The position numbers and the translations under genes are program-made. This document shows, in pieces, positions 35,111-42,730 of a stretch of 64,000 nucleotides of DNA. The first letter of the stretch is position 1; each line of letters starts with the position of its first letter. Location: the NCBI RefSeq assembly GCF_000364605.1, contig NZ_KB822578.1, positions 248,001 through 312,000 on the forward strand. The letters are read 5' to 3'. The notes beneath the pieces are model-generated. The model was given only the letters and a program-made list of their open reading frames with translations, had not been told where the DNA came from and made no database searches. This DNA is from Nocardioides sp. Iso805N. GTDB taxonomy: Bacteria > Actinomycetota > Actinomycetes > Propionibacteriales > Nocardioidaceae.

Positions 35111-35794
35111 GTGGTTGCATCTGTGGCTCCCGACCTGTCCGACCCGCACTATCGTGCGGCCATCGTCGACCTGCTCGGCGCCATCGGGTACGGCGAGATC
35201 TCCGCCTGCGAGCGGCTCACCGAGGACGCCGGCCGTGCGCCGTCGCTGGCCGACAAGCTGGAGTTGCTGCAGCTGGCCAATGCGCAGTTCGCCCAGGTGA
35301 CGCCGATCCTTGAGGGGCTGCGCGAGCTCGGCGCCGACCCATACGAGGCGATGGCGCCCTTCCGGGTCCCGATCGACACCTTCCACGAGTACACCGCCCC
35401 CGCCGACTGGTGGGAGTCCCTCGTCAAGGCGTACGTCGGGGACAACCTGGTGCGCGACTTCTACCGCGAGTTCGCGGTCCACCTCGATCCTCGGACCCGA
35501 TCGCTGATCACCTCCACACTGGTCGAGGACCGCAGCGAGTTCATCGTCGACCGGGTCCGGGCGGGCATCCGGGCCGACCACCTGATCGCCGGCCGGCTGG
35601 CGCTGTGGGGACGTCGGATCATGGGGGAGGCGTTGACCCAGACGCAGCACGTCGCGGCCGAGCGGGACACGCTCTCCGAGGTGCTGGCGGGCGACGTGAT
35701 CGGCACCCTGGACCTGGCCTCGATCGCCGATATCTTCGGCCGCATCACCCAGCGGCACATCGAGCGGATGGGGCAGCTCGGGCTCGAGCACTGA
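35111..35794 (+). CDS. Ferritin-like-fold protein
   Basis: The 227-residue all-helical protein has Glu/His positions suggestive of a ferritin-like diiron fold (GEISACERLTEDAG, KLELLQLANAQFAQ, YREFAVHLDP, ITQRHIERMG). It resembles the actinobacterial family at the Rv3210c position. The reaction is unknown; MiaE-type hydroxylases share the fold. TAGGGT at 35099-35104 lies 6 nt before the GTG, so the transcript is probably leaderless. It is divergent from the DEAD-box gene. Confidence 0.8.
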   Translation: MVASVAPDLSDPHYRAAIVDLLGAIGYGEISACERLTEDAGRAPSLADKLELLQLANAQFAQVTPILEGLRELGADPYEAMAPFRVPIDTFHEYTAPADWWESLVKAYVGDNLVRDFYREFAVHLDPRTRSLITSTLVEDRSEFIVDRVRAGIRADHLIAGRLALWGRRIMGEALTQTQHVAAERDTLSEVLAGDVIGTLDLASIADIFGRITQRHIERMGQLGLEH

Positions 35795-35954
35795 GCGCGC
35801 GACCTGAACGCAGGGTGGCTGGAAAGTAAAGAGAAGCCGGTTCTTCTTCTCACCAGCCGGTGCCGGGGGCCGATCAGGAACACCGCGCCCGTCGCGCCTG
35901 GAGCTCTTCCGCGGACGGCCGCCGTTCCCGTCCGTCTCCTACGGAAGAGTCTTC

Positions 35955-37466
35955 ATGCTCCGTATCACCACTCGGCTGCGCCGTTCCCTCGGCGTGGCCG
36001 TGGCCGGCTGCATCGCCGCCACAGGTCTCACTCTCGCTCTGCCGGTCGCCGCGCACGCCGGTGGGCTGCCGTCCCAGACGATCGACTTCCCAACGGTCCC
36101 GGCCACGCCACTCTCGGCCGGCAGCGTGACGGCGGCCGCTACGGCGCTGACCGGCGCTCCCGGGACACCGTCGGGTCTCTCGGTCAGCTATGCCTCCACC
36201 ACCACTGGCGTCTGCACCACTGCCGGCGGTAGCCACATCACCCTCGTCGCCCGCGGTGACTGCACGATCGTGGCCAGCCAGGATGGGGACGAGGATTACG
36301 CGGCTGCTGCTGACGTGCCCCAGACATTCTCGGTCGAGGACGTTCCGGCGCTTGCGATTCCAGTGATCTCGACACAGCTGCTGAGCACCGGCAGCCTGAT
36401 GATCCAGGCGACCTCGCCCTCAGGCGGCTTCATCCAGTACGGCTCCAACACCCCCGACGTCTGCTCGATGAAGGTCTACTCCCGCCGCCCGGCCGGCACT
36501 GTGCGTCCGGCGATGTCGAGCAACAGCAGTCTGCTGACGTTCAACAAGGTCGGCACGTGCACGGTCGCCGCTCTGCAGTACCCCGACGCCGACCACTACT
36601 GGCTTGCGGCCGGTACGGTGACGCGCTCCTTCCAGATCGTGGCCGCCAAGTCAGCCCTCTCGCTCCAGGTCCCCGCCGGCGTCGCGCTGTCGAAGCACAC
36701 CGCGACGTACAAGGTGACGTCCTCGGCGGCGGTCGAGAACGTCCTGCGTCAGTCGACGAACACCACGATCGCGAAGATCACCACCACCTCGGACACCCCG
36801 TCGGTGTGCACCGTCGCCTCGGCTTCGTCGCTGAAGCTGGTCAAGGCCGGCACGTGCCGTGTCATGGCCGCTCAGGCAGGCGTGGGCATGGTGACCAAGT
36901 CGTTCCCGGTGTGGGGCGCTCCGGTCATCCCGGCAAAGGGCAAGACCACCCAGACCGTTCCGGTGCTGGGCAAGGGCGAGTCGGACCTGCGGGTCAAGGC
37001 CACGCCGGCCGCGGTCTGCCGCGTCGCCGACGGTGAGGTCACCCTGATCGCGCCCGGCACCTGCAAGATCGCGGTGACCGACGGCGCCGCCAAGGTGCGC
37101 GCGGGCAAGGTCAAGGTCGCGTTCGTGAAGGCGGCCACGCCGTCGAAGCAGCTCAAGCACGGCGGCAAGGTGCTGTTCGCGTTCGACTCCGCGGTGCTGA
37201 CCCGGGCCGCGAAGAAGTCCCTGCGCGGTGACCTCGCCACGCTGCGCACCGCCCGCACGGTCATCGTGTACGGCAACACCTACGGCCCGGGCAAGAACAG
37301 CGCCCACAGCCGCAAGCTCGCCTCGAAGCGTGCTGCTGCGGTGGTCGCATTCCTCAAGGCGCACGGTGTGAAGGCCAAGGCCGTCACCGTCGCTGCCGCG
37401 ATGGAGAACCCGGTCAGCAAGAACCCGGCGAAGAACCGCCGCGCCGACATCTACTACACCAAGTAG
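35955..37466 (+). CDS. Secreted protein with repeated Ig-like units and an OmpA-like C-terminus
   Basis: The 503-residue protein has a signal peptide at about 1-36 (SLGVAVAGCIAATGLTLALP, cut after AHA). Several repeats of about 85 residues follow, each with a paired-Cys pattern (CTTAGGSHITLVARGDCTIVA; CSMK..FNKVGTCTVAA; CTVASASSLKLVKAGTCRVMA; CRVADGEVTLIAPGTCKIAV). The C-terminal domain (about 395-503) matches OmpA-like proteins (KVLFAFDSAVLTRAAKKSL, SRKLASKRAAAVVAFLKAHG, NRRADIYYTK), so it probably binds peptidoglycan. It is likely a surface protein. GGAAGAG lies before the ATG. A 19-bp terminator stem follows. Confidence 0.8.
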   Translation: MLRITTRLRRSLGVAVAGCIAATGLTLALPVAAHAGGLPSQTIDFPTVPATPLSAGSVTAAATALTGAPGTPSGLSVSYASTTTGVCTTAGGSHITLVARGDCTIVASQDGDEDYAAAADVPQTFSVEDVPALAIPVISTQLLSTGSLMIQATSPSGGFIQYGSNTPDVCSMKVYSRRPAGTVRPAMSSNSSLLTFNKVGTCTVAALQYPDADHYWLAAGTVTRSFQIVAAKSALSLQVPAGVALSKHTATYKVTSSAAVENVLRQSTNTTIAKITTTSDTPSVCTVASASSLKLVKAGTCRVMAAQAGVGMVTKSFPVWGAPVIPAKGKTTQTVPVLGKGESDLRVKATPAAVCRVADGEVTLIAPGTCKIAVTDGAAKVRAGKVKVAFVKAATPSKQLKHGGKVLFAFDSAVLTRAAKKSLRGDLATLRTARTVIVYGNTYGPGKNSAHSRKLASKRAAAVVAFLKAHGVKAKAVTVAAAMENPVSKNPAKNRRADIYYTK

Positions 37467-37476
37467 GGTCTCAGCA

Positions 37477-37524
37477 GAGACGACCGCGCCCTCACTCGAT
37501 ATCGGGTGAGGGCGCGGTCGTCTC
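37477..37524. terminator. Bidirectional terminator between the OmpA-like and GlsB genes
   Basis: Arms 37477-37495 and 37506-37524 are perfectly complementary over 19 bp (GAGACGACCGCGCCCTCAC and its complement) around a 10-nt loop. It separates two convergent genes. Confidence 0.85.
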
Positions 37525-37537
37525 CGTACGGGAAGGG

Positions 37538-37834
37538 TCAGGCCCTGCGGTCGCGTCCGGTGACGAAGGAAGCCCCCATCACGGCGAGCGCGGCCACGGC
37601 GATCTGCCAGACGTGGCGCCACCAGTCGATGCCCCGGGTCATGTTGTCCCACTTGTCGGAGGGGCTGTCCTTGAAGATGGCGTAGTAGAGCGTGTTGCCG
37701 ACCAGCATGCCGATGATGCCGCAGACGACGGTCAGCCAGAAGGGGATGTTGTCGCGGTGGCCGGGCGCGAAGAACTTGCCGAGCGCGCCGATGATGATGC
37801 CGCCGACGAGGGTGACGATGATCGTCCAGAGCAT
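37538..37834 (-). CDS. GlsB/YeaQ/YmgE-family stress membrane protein
   Basis: The 98-residue protein has three hydrophobic helices: LWTIIVTLVGGIIIGALGKF, IPFWLTVVCGIIGMLVGNTL and WQIAVAALAVMGASF. The GKF and GNTLY patterns match the GlsB/YeaQ transglycosylase-associated family. The family is linked to stress response, with unclear mechanism. GGAAGG precedes the ATG at 37834. Confidence 0.88.
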   Translation of the reverse strand: MLWTIIVTLVGGIIIGALGKFFAPGHRDNIPFWLTVVCGIIGMLVGNTLYYAIFKDSPSDKWDNMTRGIDWWRHVWQIAVAALAVMGASFVTGRDRRA

Positions 37835-37982
37835 GATGCTTGCCTTCCGTGTGGTCAGGCGGGGCAGGTACCCCACGGCTGATCTTCCACCCACGGTGAC
37901 GTCTGTGCACTCACCCCATGACGCAGTACGCCGCCGCGTGTCGCGACGGCGTACTGGTGTGGTGAGGCTCGGTGTGGCGGGG

Positions 37983-38204
37983 TCAGCTCCGGAAGCCGAC
38001 GGTGCCCAGGGTGCCGCCGCCGATCTCGACGTAGGCGATCTTCTCGGCGGGGACGATGATGTGCTTGCCCTTGCGGTCGCGCAGCGTCAGGACGCCGCCG
38101 GCGGCGACGGCGTCGGCCACGAGCTTCTCCACCGACTCCAGCGACTCGTCGGTCTCCACGACCAGCTCACGGGCGGCGTACTGGACGCCGATCTTGATCT
38201 CCAC
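37983..38204 (-). CDS. DUF3107 protein
   Basis: The 73-residue protein begins VEIKIGVQYAARELVVETDE, continues VEKLVADAVAAGGVLTLRDRKGKHIIVPAEKIAYVEIG and ends GTVGFRS. This is the DUF3107 family of small actinobacterial proteins (Rv3208A type) of unknown function. AAGGAG precedes the GTG at 38204. The TetR gene ends 29 nt upstream, so the two are probably one operon. Confidence 0.85.
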   Translation of the reverse strand: MEIKIGVQYAARELVVETDESLESVEKLVADAVAAGGVLTLRDRKGKHIIVPAEKIAYVEIGGGTLGTVGFRS

Positions 38205-38233
38205 GGCGGGCTCCTTCTCGGGGGTAGGACGGC

Positions 38234-38896
38234 TCAATGCTCGTCGGTCTTCGGGTAGCCGGCGATGCCTCGCCAGGCAAGGCCTCCGACGAAGTCGGCG
38301 GCGGCGTCCTTGTCCATCCGCCGCTGGCTGTCGAGCCAGAACCGGGAGGAGACCTCTGCCATTCCCACCAGGCTCGAGGCGAGCAGCAGAGCGGCGGGCT
38401 CGGGCAGCGCCGTGTCGGCCGCGATCACCTCCGCGATCGCGGAGGAGCACTCGTTGGTGACCCGGTCGACCTGCTCGCGCACCAGCGGCTCGTTGGTGAG
38501 GTCGGACTCGAAGATGAGGCGGTAGGCGCCGGACTCGCTGGCGACGTAGTCGTAGAAGGCGTGCACCGTCCGGGCGACGCGCTCCTTGTTGTCGCTGGTG
38601 GAGGCGAGCGCCTCGCGGACGTTGCCGATCATGGCGTCACAGGACTGCTCCAGCAGTGCGAGGTAGAGCTCCAGCTTGCCGGGGAAGTGCTGATAGAGCA
38701 CCGGCTTGGAGACGCCGGCCCGCTCGGCGATGTCGTCCATCGCGGCGGAGTGGTAGCCCTGGGCGACGAAGACCTCGAGCGCGGCGCCGAGAAGCTGCGT
38801 GCGGCGCTCGGATCGAGGCATGCGGGCGCCGCGGCGGCGTACCTCGTCGATGTCGTACTGGTCGGTGCTCACGCCGTCCTGCTCCCGCTCGGTCAT
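38234..38896 (-). CDS. TetR/AcrR-family transcriptional regulator
   Basis: The 220-residue protein has the TetR N-terminal HTH at about 28-75 (RRTQLLGAALEVFVAQGYHS, then MDDIAERAGVSKPVLYQHFPGKLELY). The C-terminal ligand-binding helices extend to the end. It resembles Rv3208, which sits next to DUF3107 in mycobacteria. The ligand and targets are unknown; autoregulation is common in the family. A GTG at 38872 (VSTDQYD) is a possible shorter start. It diverges from moeZ. Confidence 0.9.
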   Translation of the reverse strand: MTEREQDGVSTDQYDIDEVRRRGARMPRSERRTQLLGAALEVFVAQGYHSAAMDDIAERAGVSKPVLYQHFPGKLELYLALLEQSCDAMIGNVREALASTSDNKERVARTVHAFYDYVASESGAYRLIFESDLTNEPLVREQVDRVTNECSSAIAEVIAADTALPEPAALLLASSLVGMAEVSSRFWLDSQRRMDKDAAADFVGGLAWRGIAGYPKTDEH

Positions 38897-39074
38897 GCCG
38901 TTGATGATCAGGCCCGCAGCCTACTCTTCGGTAGATCGATATCGGATGCCGGGACCATCGCCGCGCGCGTTGCCTCGTGCGGGAACATGGAGGCCAGGAC
39001 ACGTGTTGGGCCGGGTACCGCGGCGCACATCGCGCGGTCCGGAACGACAGACAGCCAGACCTAAGGAGGATCCC

Positions 39075-40322
39075 GTGCCGCTCGCACCGCTCGTGGAGCC
39101 CGCTGACGAGCTCAGCATCGACGAGGTACGCCGCTACAGCCGCCACCTGATCATCCCCGATGTCGGCATGGCCGGGCAGAAGCGGCTCAAGAACGCCAAG
39201 GTGCTGATCATCGGCGCCGGCGGTCTCGGCAGCCCCGCCCTGCTCTACCTGGCCGCCGCCGGCGTTGGCACGCTCGGCATCGTGGAGTTCGACGAGGTCG
39301 ACGAGTCCAACCTGCAGCGTCAGATCATCCACAAGCAGTCGACCATCGGTCAGCCGAAGGCGCAGTCGGCCAAGGCCGCCGTGAACGAGGTCAACCCCTA
39401 CGTCAACGTCGTGCTGCACGAGGAGCGGCTCGACAACGACAACGTGTACCGGATCTTCGAGGGCTACGACCTGATCGTCGACGGCACCGACAACTTCGCG
39501 ACCCGCTACCTGGTCAACGACGCCGCCTACTTCCTCGGCATCCCCTACGTGTGGGGCTCGATCTACCGCTTCGACGGCCAGGCATCGGTCTTCGCCGCCG
39601 GCCTGCGCAACTCGAAGAACGAGGAGCTCGCCAAGGCTGCCGAGAACGCGCCCTGCTACCGCTGCCTCTACCCCGAGCCGCCGCCGCCGGGCATGGTCCC
39701 CTCCTGCGCAGAGGGTGGCGTGCTGGGTGTGCTGTGCGCCAGCATCGGCTCCATCCAGGTCAACGAGGCGATCAAGCTGCTGGCCGGGATCGGCGAGCCG
39801 CTGGTCGGCGAGCTGATGGTCTACGACGCGCTCGAGATGGAGTACCGCAAGCTCAAGGTCCGCAAGGACCCCAACTGCCGGCTGTGCGGTGAGCACCCGG
39901 ACGTCACCGGTCTGATCGACTACGACTACTTCTGCGGCAACATCTCCGACGAGGCGGCCGACGCGGCCGCAGGCTCGACCATCTCGGTGGTCCAACTCGA
40001 GCACATGCTCAAGGAGCGCGAGGAGGGTGCCCGCGAGTTCGTCCTGGTGGACGTGCGCGAGCCCAACGAGTACGAGATCAACAGGATCCCGGGCTCGGTG
40101 CTGATCCCGAAGAACGAGTTCCTCAACGGCAACGCGTTCGACGAGCTCGGCAAGCTGACCGACAACGGCTCCAAGCAGTTGGTGCTGCACTGCAAGAGCG
40201 GCGTCCGCTCCGCGGAGTGCCTGGCGATCGCCAAGGGCGCCGGTTACGGCGACGCGGTGCACGTCGGCGGCGGCGTGGTCGCGTGGGTCAACCAGATCGA
40301 CCCGTCGCAGCCCGCCTACTGA
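39075..40322 (+). CDS. moeZ: MoeZ-type adenylyltransferase/sulfurtransferase
   Basis: The 415-residue protein has an E1-like adenylyltransferase domain (RYSRHLIIPDVGMAGQKRL, nucleotide loop IGAGGLGSPALLYLAAAG at about 44-61, NLQRQIIH, DGTDNFATRYL). Two CxxC zinc pairs are seen (CYRCLYPEP; CRLCGEHPD). The C-terminal rhodanese domain has the active-site loop CKSGVRSAE (about 373-381). MoeZ activates sulfur carrier proteins such as MoaD and CysO for molybdopterin and cysteine synthesis. AAGGAGGA at 39063-39070 fixes the GTG start. moaE is also in this window. Confidence 0.93.
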   Translation: MPLAPLVEPADELSIDEVRRYSRHLIIPDVGMAGQKRLKNAKVLIIGAGGLGSPALLYLAAAGVGTLGIVEFDEVDESNLQRQIIHKQSTIGQPKAQSAKAAVNEVNPYVNVVLHEERLDNDNVYRIFEGYDLIVDGTDNFATRYLVNDAAYFLGIPYVWGSIYRFDGQASVFAAGLRNSKNEELAKAAENAPCYRCLYPEPPPPGMVPSCAEGGVLGVLCASIGSIQVNEAIKLLAGIGEPLVGELMVYDALEMEYRKLKVRKDPNCRLCGEHPDVTGLIDYDYFCGNISDEAADAAAGSTISVVQLEHMLKEREEGAREFVLVDVREPNEYEINRIPGSVLIPKNEFLNGNAFDELGKLTDNGSKQLVLHCKSGVRSAECLAIAKGAGYGDAVHVGGGVVAWVNQIDPSQPAY

Positions 40323-40341
40323 GGCGGCCGCGCTCGCTGAG

Positions 40342-40656
40342 ATGACATCGGACCGCCTCGACGACTACGTCGAGGCGGTCCTGTCCATCGTGGAGCAGGT
40401 CCCGCGCGGACGCGCCACGACGTACGGCGCGATCGCCGATGCACTCTTCGACGAGTTCGGCGGTGGTCCACGGCAGGCCGCGGCAGTGATGGCGCGGCAC
40501 GGCTCGCTGGTCACATGGTGGCGGGTGGTGCGCGCGGACGGCAGCCTGCCCGAGCGATTGGGCGACGAGGCCCGTCAGGCCTATCTGTCCGAGGGCACTC
40601 CGCTGCGGGGGACCGGTGCTGTCGACCTGCGCGATGCGCTCTGGCTGCCCACCTGA
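40342..40656 (+). CDS. Alkyltransferase-like (ATL) protein, MGMT family
   Basis: The 104-residue protein has the DNA-binding HTH of O6-alkylguanine-DNA alkyltransferases (PRGRATTYGAIADAL, GPRQAAAVMARHG). The active-site PCHR motif is replaced by SLVTWWRVVRADG, so the acceptor Cys is absent. ATL proteins bind alkylated guanine and hand it to nucleotide-excision repair. The location next to AdnAB matches Rv3204 in mycobacteria. moeZ ends 19 nt upstream. Confidence 0.88.
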   Translation: MTSDRLDDYVEAVLSIVEQVPRGRATTYGAIADALFDEFGGGPRQAAAVMARHGSLVTWWRVVRADGSLPERLGDEARQAYLSEGTPLRGTGAVDLRDALWLPT

Positions 40657-40704
40657 TGGGCCCCGAGTCGTCGTTACCGGCCGGTCACCTCCATCATCGA
40701 CCTC

Positions 40705-41373
40705 GTGCTCTACCGACTGCTGCACGCCATCGTCCCGCCGCTGCTCCGGCTGATCTGGCGCCCGCGGGTGACCGGCACCGAGCGGGTGCCCCGCACCGGC
40801 GGCGTGATCCTGGCCAGCAACCACCGCAGTTTCGTCGACTCGGTGGTGATCCCCTCGACGTCGCCTCGGCCGGTGCGTTTCCTGGCCAAGTCCGACTACT
40901 TCACCGGCACCGGCATCAAGGGCGGCCTGATGCGGGCCTTCTTCGCAGGTCTGGGCATGCTGCCTGTCGACCGCGACGACCCGCAGGCGGCGCTGGGGTC
41001 GCTGGACACCGCGCTGGAGGTGCTCGGACGCGGTGAGGCGTTCGGCATCTATCCGGAGGGGACCCGATCGCGCGACGGGCGGCTCTACCGCGGCCGCACC
41101 GGCGTGGCCCACCTCGCGCTGACCGCGGGGGTTCCCGTCGTACCCGTGGGGTTGAAGGGGACCGAGAAGCTTCAGCCGGTCGGCTCGAACGTCCCGCGGA
41201 TCGTGCGGGTGGAGGTGGCCTTCGGCGAGCCGATCGAGGTGGCGGCCCGATTCGAGGGGATGGCGCCGGGCAAGGCCCGAAGGATCCTGACCGACGAGAT
41301 CATGAGCGCGATCCAGGAGCTCTCCGGCCAGGAGGCCGCAGGCGTCTACAACGACCGGGCTCCCGACGCCTGA
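40705..41373 (+). CDS. 1-acyl-glycerol-3-phosphate acyltransferase (PlsC-like)
   Basis: The 222-residue protein contains the acyltransferase motifs in order: NHRSFVDSVVIP (the HxxxxD box, about residue 40), the GxLPVDR-like region LGMLPVDRDD, FGIYPEGTRSRDG (EGTR box, about 112-124) and VPVVPVGLKG. It should transfer fatty acyl groups to lysophosphatidate or a similar lipid at the membrane. The start is GTG at 40705; no good SD is seen. Confidence 0.88.
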   Translation: MLYRLLHAIVPPLLRLIWRPRVTGTERVPRTGGVILASNHRSFVDSVVIPSTSPRPVRFLAKSDYFTGTGIKGGLMRAFFAGLGMLPVDRDDPQAALGSLDTALEVLGRGEAFGIYPEGTRSRDGRLYRGRTGVAHLALTAGVPVVPVGLKGTEKLQPVGSNVPRIVRVEVAFGEPIEVAARFEGMAPGKARRILTDEIMSAIQELSGQEAAGVYNDRAPDA

Positions 41374-41444
41374 GCCGCGAGCCTTGAGAACGGCCTCGCA
41401 CCGGCGCACCATGGAAGCAGCGCCCACATAACGAGGTGAGGTCG

Positions 41445-42092
41445 ATGGGCTCGACCGAATGCTTGAAGGAATCTGTCCAGCGCACCTACGACGGTCTCGC
41501 CGATCGGCTCGATGCGGCCTGTCACGTGACGGCCAGCCCGGATCACTCCCGGCGCGGCTGCCCACCGATCGACATGCTCTGCGCGAGCGTGAGCCAGCAC
41601 CTCCATGCCGTCGACGAGGTGCTCCTGCCGTCCCTGCCGGTGCACCACGACGCCCACGACTACCGTGCGGCCGAGCACCAGATGTCGATCGTGCTGAGTC
41701 ACGTCAAGGCGCATGAGTTCGGATCGAGCTACGAGACCGGGTTCGCCTGGTCGCGGGTCTGGGACGACGTCCTCGAGGCGATGGCCGCGCTACGCCGGGA
41801 GGAGGAGACCATCGTGCTCCGCCTCGGCGACCTGCTCGGCGACGACGAGCTGCACAAGGTGACCGAGAAGATGCAGCGCAAGGAGCCTCGCGAGCCCACC
41901 AGGCCGCATCCCTACCTGCCGCACAAGGGCCCGGGCGGACAGATGGCGCGTCGGGTGATGCGCGTGGTCGACGGATTCTGGGACACCACCGAGGGCCGCT
42001 ACGTGCCGGTGCCGGAGCATCCGGTCCGGAAGCCGCCGGGGCGGGTGTCTCAATACTTCATGGGCAATCCGCGGTTCGACCCGGAGGACTGA
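41445..42092 (+). CDS. Conserved protein with a hemerythrin-like helical region
   Basis: The 215-residue soluble protein has a His-rich helical half (about 45-120) with QHLHAVDEVLLPSLPVHHDA, HQMSIVLSHVKAHEFG and following Glu/His positions that resemble the HHE hemerythrin motif. The C-terminal part is Pro/Arg-rich (EPTRPHPYLPHKGPGGQMAR). A diiron site is plausible but not certain. GAGGTGAGG lies before the ATG at 41445. No function is assigned. It converges with the DJ-1-type gene. Confidence 0.55.
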   Translation: MGSTECLKESVQRTYDGLADRLDAACHVTASPDHSRRGCPPIDMLCASVSQHLHAVDEVLLPSLPVHHDAHDYRAAEHQMSIVLSHVKAHEFGSSYETGFAWSRVWDDVLEAMAALRREEETIVLRLGDLLGDDELHKVTEKMQRKEPREPTRPHPYLPHKGPGGQMARRVMRVVDGFWDTTEGRYVPVPEHPVRKPPGRVSQYFMGNPRFDPED

Positions 42093-42098
42093 GCGGGT

Positions 42099-42677
42099 TC
42101 ATCGATCCGGGTGCCAGCCCCACTCCATCTCGGCCTCGACGCGCTGTCGCACGTCCTCGCCCGCCAGCTCGGCGACCACGGCCAGCGAGAGGTCGATGCC
42201 GGCGCTGATGCCGCCGGATGTGCGGATCCGGTCCGAGCTGTGCACGAACCGCCTGTCGCGCACGATGGTGGTGCTCGGTGAGATCGCGGCCAGCTCCTCG
42301 AACGCGTCGTGATGGGTGGTCGCCTCCAGGCCGTCCAGCAGCCCCGCGGCGCCGATCACCAGGGCACCGGTGCACACGCTCAGGAGAAGCTCCACCGATG
42401 AGTCCCGGACGAAGTCCAGCACGCGGTCGTCGCGGGTGAGGGGGCGCGTGCCGGCGCCGCCCGGCACGATCAGGAGGTCGGGTCCGGGCGCCTGGTCCAG
42501 CGAGTACGCCGGCAGCACCGCGAAGCCGCCACGTCCGCGAGGCCGCTCGGTCACGCCGACCGAGACCACCTGGAAGTCACCGGTGATCTCGCCGGCCAGG
42601 TTGAACACCTCGTAGGGGCCGGCATAGTCGAGGACCTCCATGTCGTCGAAGGCCAGGATCGCCACGGTGCGTGTCAT
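42099..42677 (-). CDS. DJ-1/PfpI-family protein
   Basis: The 192-residue protein has a DJ-1/PfpI fold: VAILAFDDMEVLDYAGPYEVFNLA, LLIVPGGAGTRPL, the nucleophile-elbow Cys in LLLSVCTGALVIGAAGLL, and HHDAFEEL with a following acidic pair. It resembles the GATase1-like subgroup (isonitrile hydratase-type) rather than a chaperone. Substrate unknown. It diverges from adnA; a gap of 53 nt holds a 7-bp inverted repeat (42684-42690/42710-42716). Confidence 0.85.
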   Translation of the reverse strand: MTRTVAILAFDDMEVLDYAGPYEVFNLAGEITGDFQVVSVGVTERPRGRGGFAVLPAYSLDQAPGPDLLIVPGGAGTRPLTRDDRVLDFVRDSSVELLLSVCTGALVIGAAGLLDGLEATTHHDAFEELAAISPSTTIVRDRRFVHSSDRIRTSGGISAGIDLSLAVVAELAGEDVRQRVEAEMEWGWHPDR

Positions 42678-42730
42678 GAGGAGATGGTGCCGCACCGCGG
42701 ACTGTCGGTGCACCATGATTCAGTGGTCCC

